Below are positions 8,697-9,387 of a DNA stretch of 9,387 nucleotides, in pieces. Source of the stretch: Candidatus Kapaibacterium sp. (lineage in GTDB: Bacteria > Bacteroidota > Ignavibacteria > Kapaibacteriales > Kapaibacteriaceae); assembly GCA_030830285.1 (NCBI GenBank), contig JAURNF010000011.1, positions 1 through 9,387 of the forward strand, read 5' to 3'. Position 1 is the stretch's first letter. Every line of letters starts with the position of its first letter. The position numbers and the translations under genes are program-made. The notes below the pieces were generated by a model. The model saw nothing but the letters and a program-made list of their open reading frames with translations, ran no database searches and was not told the DNA's origin.

Positions 8697-9387
8697 GTGC
8701 GTCATCTGCTCGCCCTCATCATATGTACATGCGTAAGCACGTACGCATTCGCTCAGAAGCCCGACATGAAGTCGGTCGAACTTCCATCTGGTGTGAGTTA
8801 TCAGTTCCTCGGAACATACAGCGTCGACAGACTCAACTCCATCTTGACAAAGGAGCTTCAAGAGTTTGCACCCGACAACACCGTCACGTTCGCACCTGCG
8901 AAGAATAGCGTCAACCTCTATCGTGTTGCCTACATGTCGGTAGTGCCCGAGCAGATGAACCGTCGCACGCGCGCATCGGGTCTCATCGCAGTGCCCAATG
9001 TTTCGCGCAAGGATCTCCCCGTCGTGATGTATCAGCACGGCACAGTGTTTTCGAAAACTGCCGTTCCATCATATCCTGAAGAGTCATACGAAACGCGACT
9101 CATGATTGCGCAATTCGCGGGTGATGGATACATCGTTGTTGCTGCAGACTACTTTGGCAAGGGGCTTTCCGACGAACCGGATAGCTACCTCGTGAAAGCA
9201 AGTACGCAACAGGCATGCGTTGACATGTATTACACTGCGAAGGTGATTCTCAACGAAGTCGGCTACAAGCCAACGTCGTTCTTCCTCAGTGGTTGGTCGC
9301 AGGGCGGTTGGGCAACACTTGTGTTTCTCAATCATCTCGAGAATCTGAAGATTCCTGTTACGGCTGCTGCTGCAGCAAGCGCTCCAG
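8697..9387 (+). CDS. Secreted alpha/beta hydrolase (lipase/esterase-like), 5' part only, 230 residues
   Basis: Translation from the GTG at 8697 gives a signal peptide (MRHLLALIICTCVSTYAFA, cleavage before Gln20), so the product is exported to the periplasm or beyond. The mature part has the order expected of an alpha/beta hydrolase: strand LPVVMYQHGT at 107-116 with the His-Gly oxyanion-hole turn, strand YIVVAADYFGKGLSD at 145-159, and the nucleophile elbow GWSQGG at 199-204 with Ser201 as catalytic serine. The catalytic Asp/Glu and His would lie past the right edge. The DYFGKGLS...YL pattern recalls secreted lipases of the LIP type and related peptidase-like hydrolases; the substrate cannot be set from this part. 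The signal peptide has two Cys (10 and 12) but no proper lipobox, so a lipoprotein is unlikely. The gene is divergent from the peptide transporter and has its own promoter-like elements. The right end is cut by the window, not by a mutation. Confidence 0.92.
   Translation, partial: MRHLLALIICTCVSTYAFAQKPDMKSVELPSGVSYQFLGTYSVDRLNSILTKELQEFAPDNTVTFAPAKNSVNLYRVAYMSVVPEQMNRRTRASGLIAVPNVSRKDLPVVMYQHGTVFSKTAVPSYPEESYETRLMIAQFAGDGYIVVAADYFGKGLSDEPDSYLVKASTQQACVDMYYTAKVILNEVGYKPTSFFLSGWSQGGWATLVFLNHLENLKIPVTAAAAASAP

Noticed and set aside
8697..8753. Lipoprotein signal in the hydrolase
   Set aside because: Two Cys occur in the hydrophobic core (residues 10 and 12), but the preceding residues (LII and ICT) do not fit a lipobox, and a normal signal peptidase I site (AFA before Gln20) follows.
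8685..9038. A 117-codon minus-strand frame opposite the hydrolase
   Set aside because: The plus strand carries the signal peptide, oxyanion motif and nucleophile elbow in one frame; the opposite frame shows no recognisable feature.

Overview
The window looks like a chromosomal segment of a bacterium from the Bacteroidota/Chlorobiota/Ignavibacteriota-Kapabacteria side of the FCB group. The strongest evidence is a giant secreted protein that ends in a type A sorting domain of the type IX secretion system (T9SS), found essentially only in that group. A second clue is promoter-like sequence of the form TTG-N17-TAnnTTTG, the sigma factor preference described for Bacteroidota. Base composition is mid-range (about half G+C by eye). 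Genus or species cannot be named from the sequence; a Kapabacteria/Ignavibacteria-like source is an inference.

Layout. Four real genes fill almost all of the window. From left to right: (1) bases 1-597, minus strand, the 5' part of an unrecognised, apparently cytoplasmic protein that starts with GTG and runs off the left edge; (2) bases 616-7116, minus strand, a 2166-residue secreted T9SS substrate with a signal peptide, about 1270 residues of tandem beta-sandwich-like units, an unassigned middle region, a candidate seven-bladed beta-propeller and the sorting domain; (3) bases 7197-8552, minus strand, a proton-coupled oligopeptide transporter (POT/PTR family); (4) bases 8697-9387, plus strand, the 5' part of a secreted alpha/beta hydrolase that starts with GTG and runs off the right edge.

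Transcription. The giant gene has its own promoter-like sequence and Shine-Dalgarno site in the 80-base gap behind the transporter gene. The partial gene follows it after only 17 bases, so those two probably form an operon. The transporter and hydrolase are divergent and share a 144-base region that holds an imperfect palindrome and a tandem 11-base repeat; each repeat copy carries a TAnnTTTG element.

How the genes may work together. The secreted hydrolase (ester or peptide bonds) and the inner-membrane peptide transporter could belong to a scavenging lifestyle, but only their divergent arrangement supports a link. The giant protein is most likely displayed on or released from the cell surface, with its Ig-like units as a stalk and the propeller as a possible binding head. 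No RNA genes, insertion sequences, CRISPR arrays or phage genes were seen, and no gene-free stretch exceeds 300 bases.
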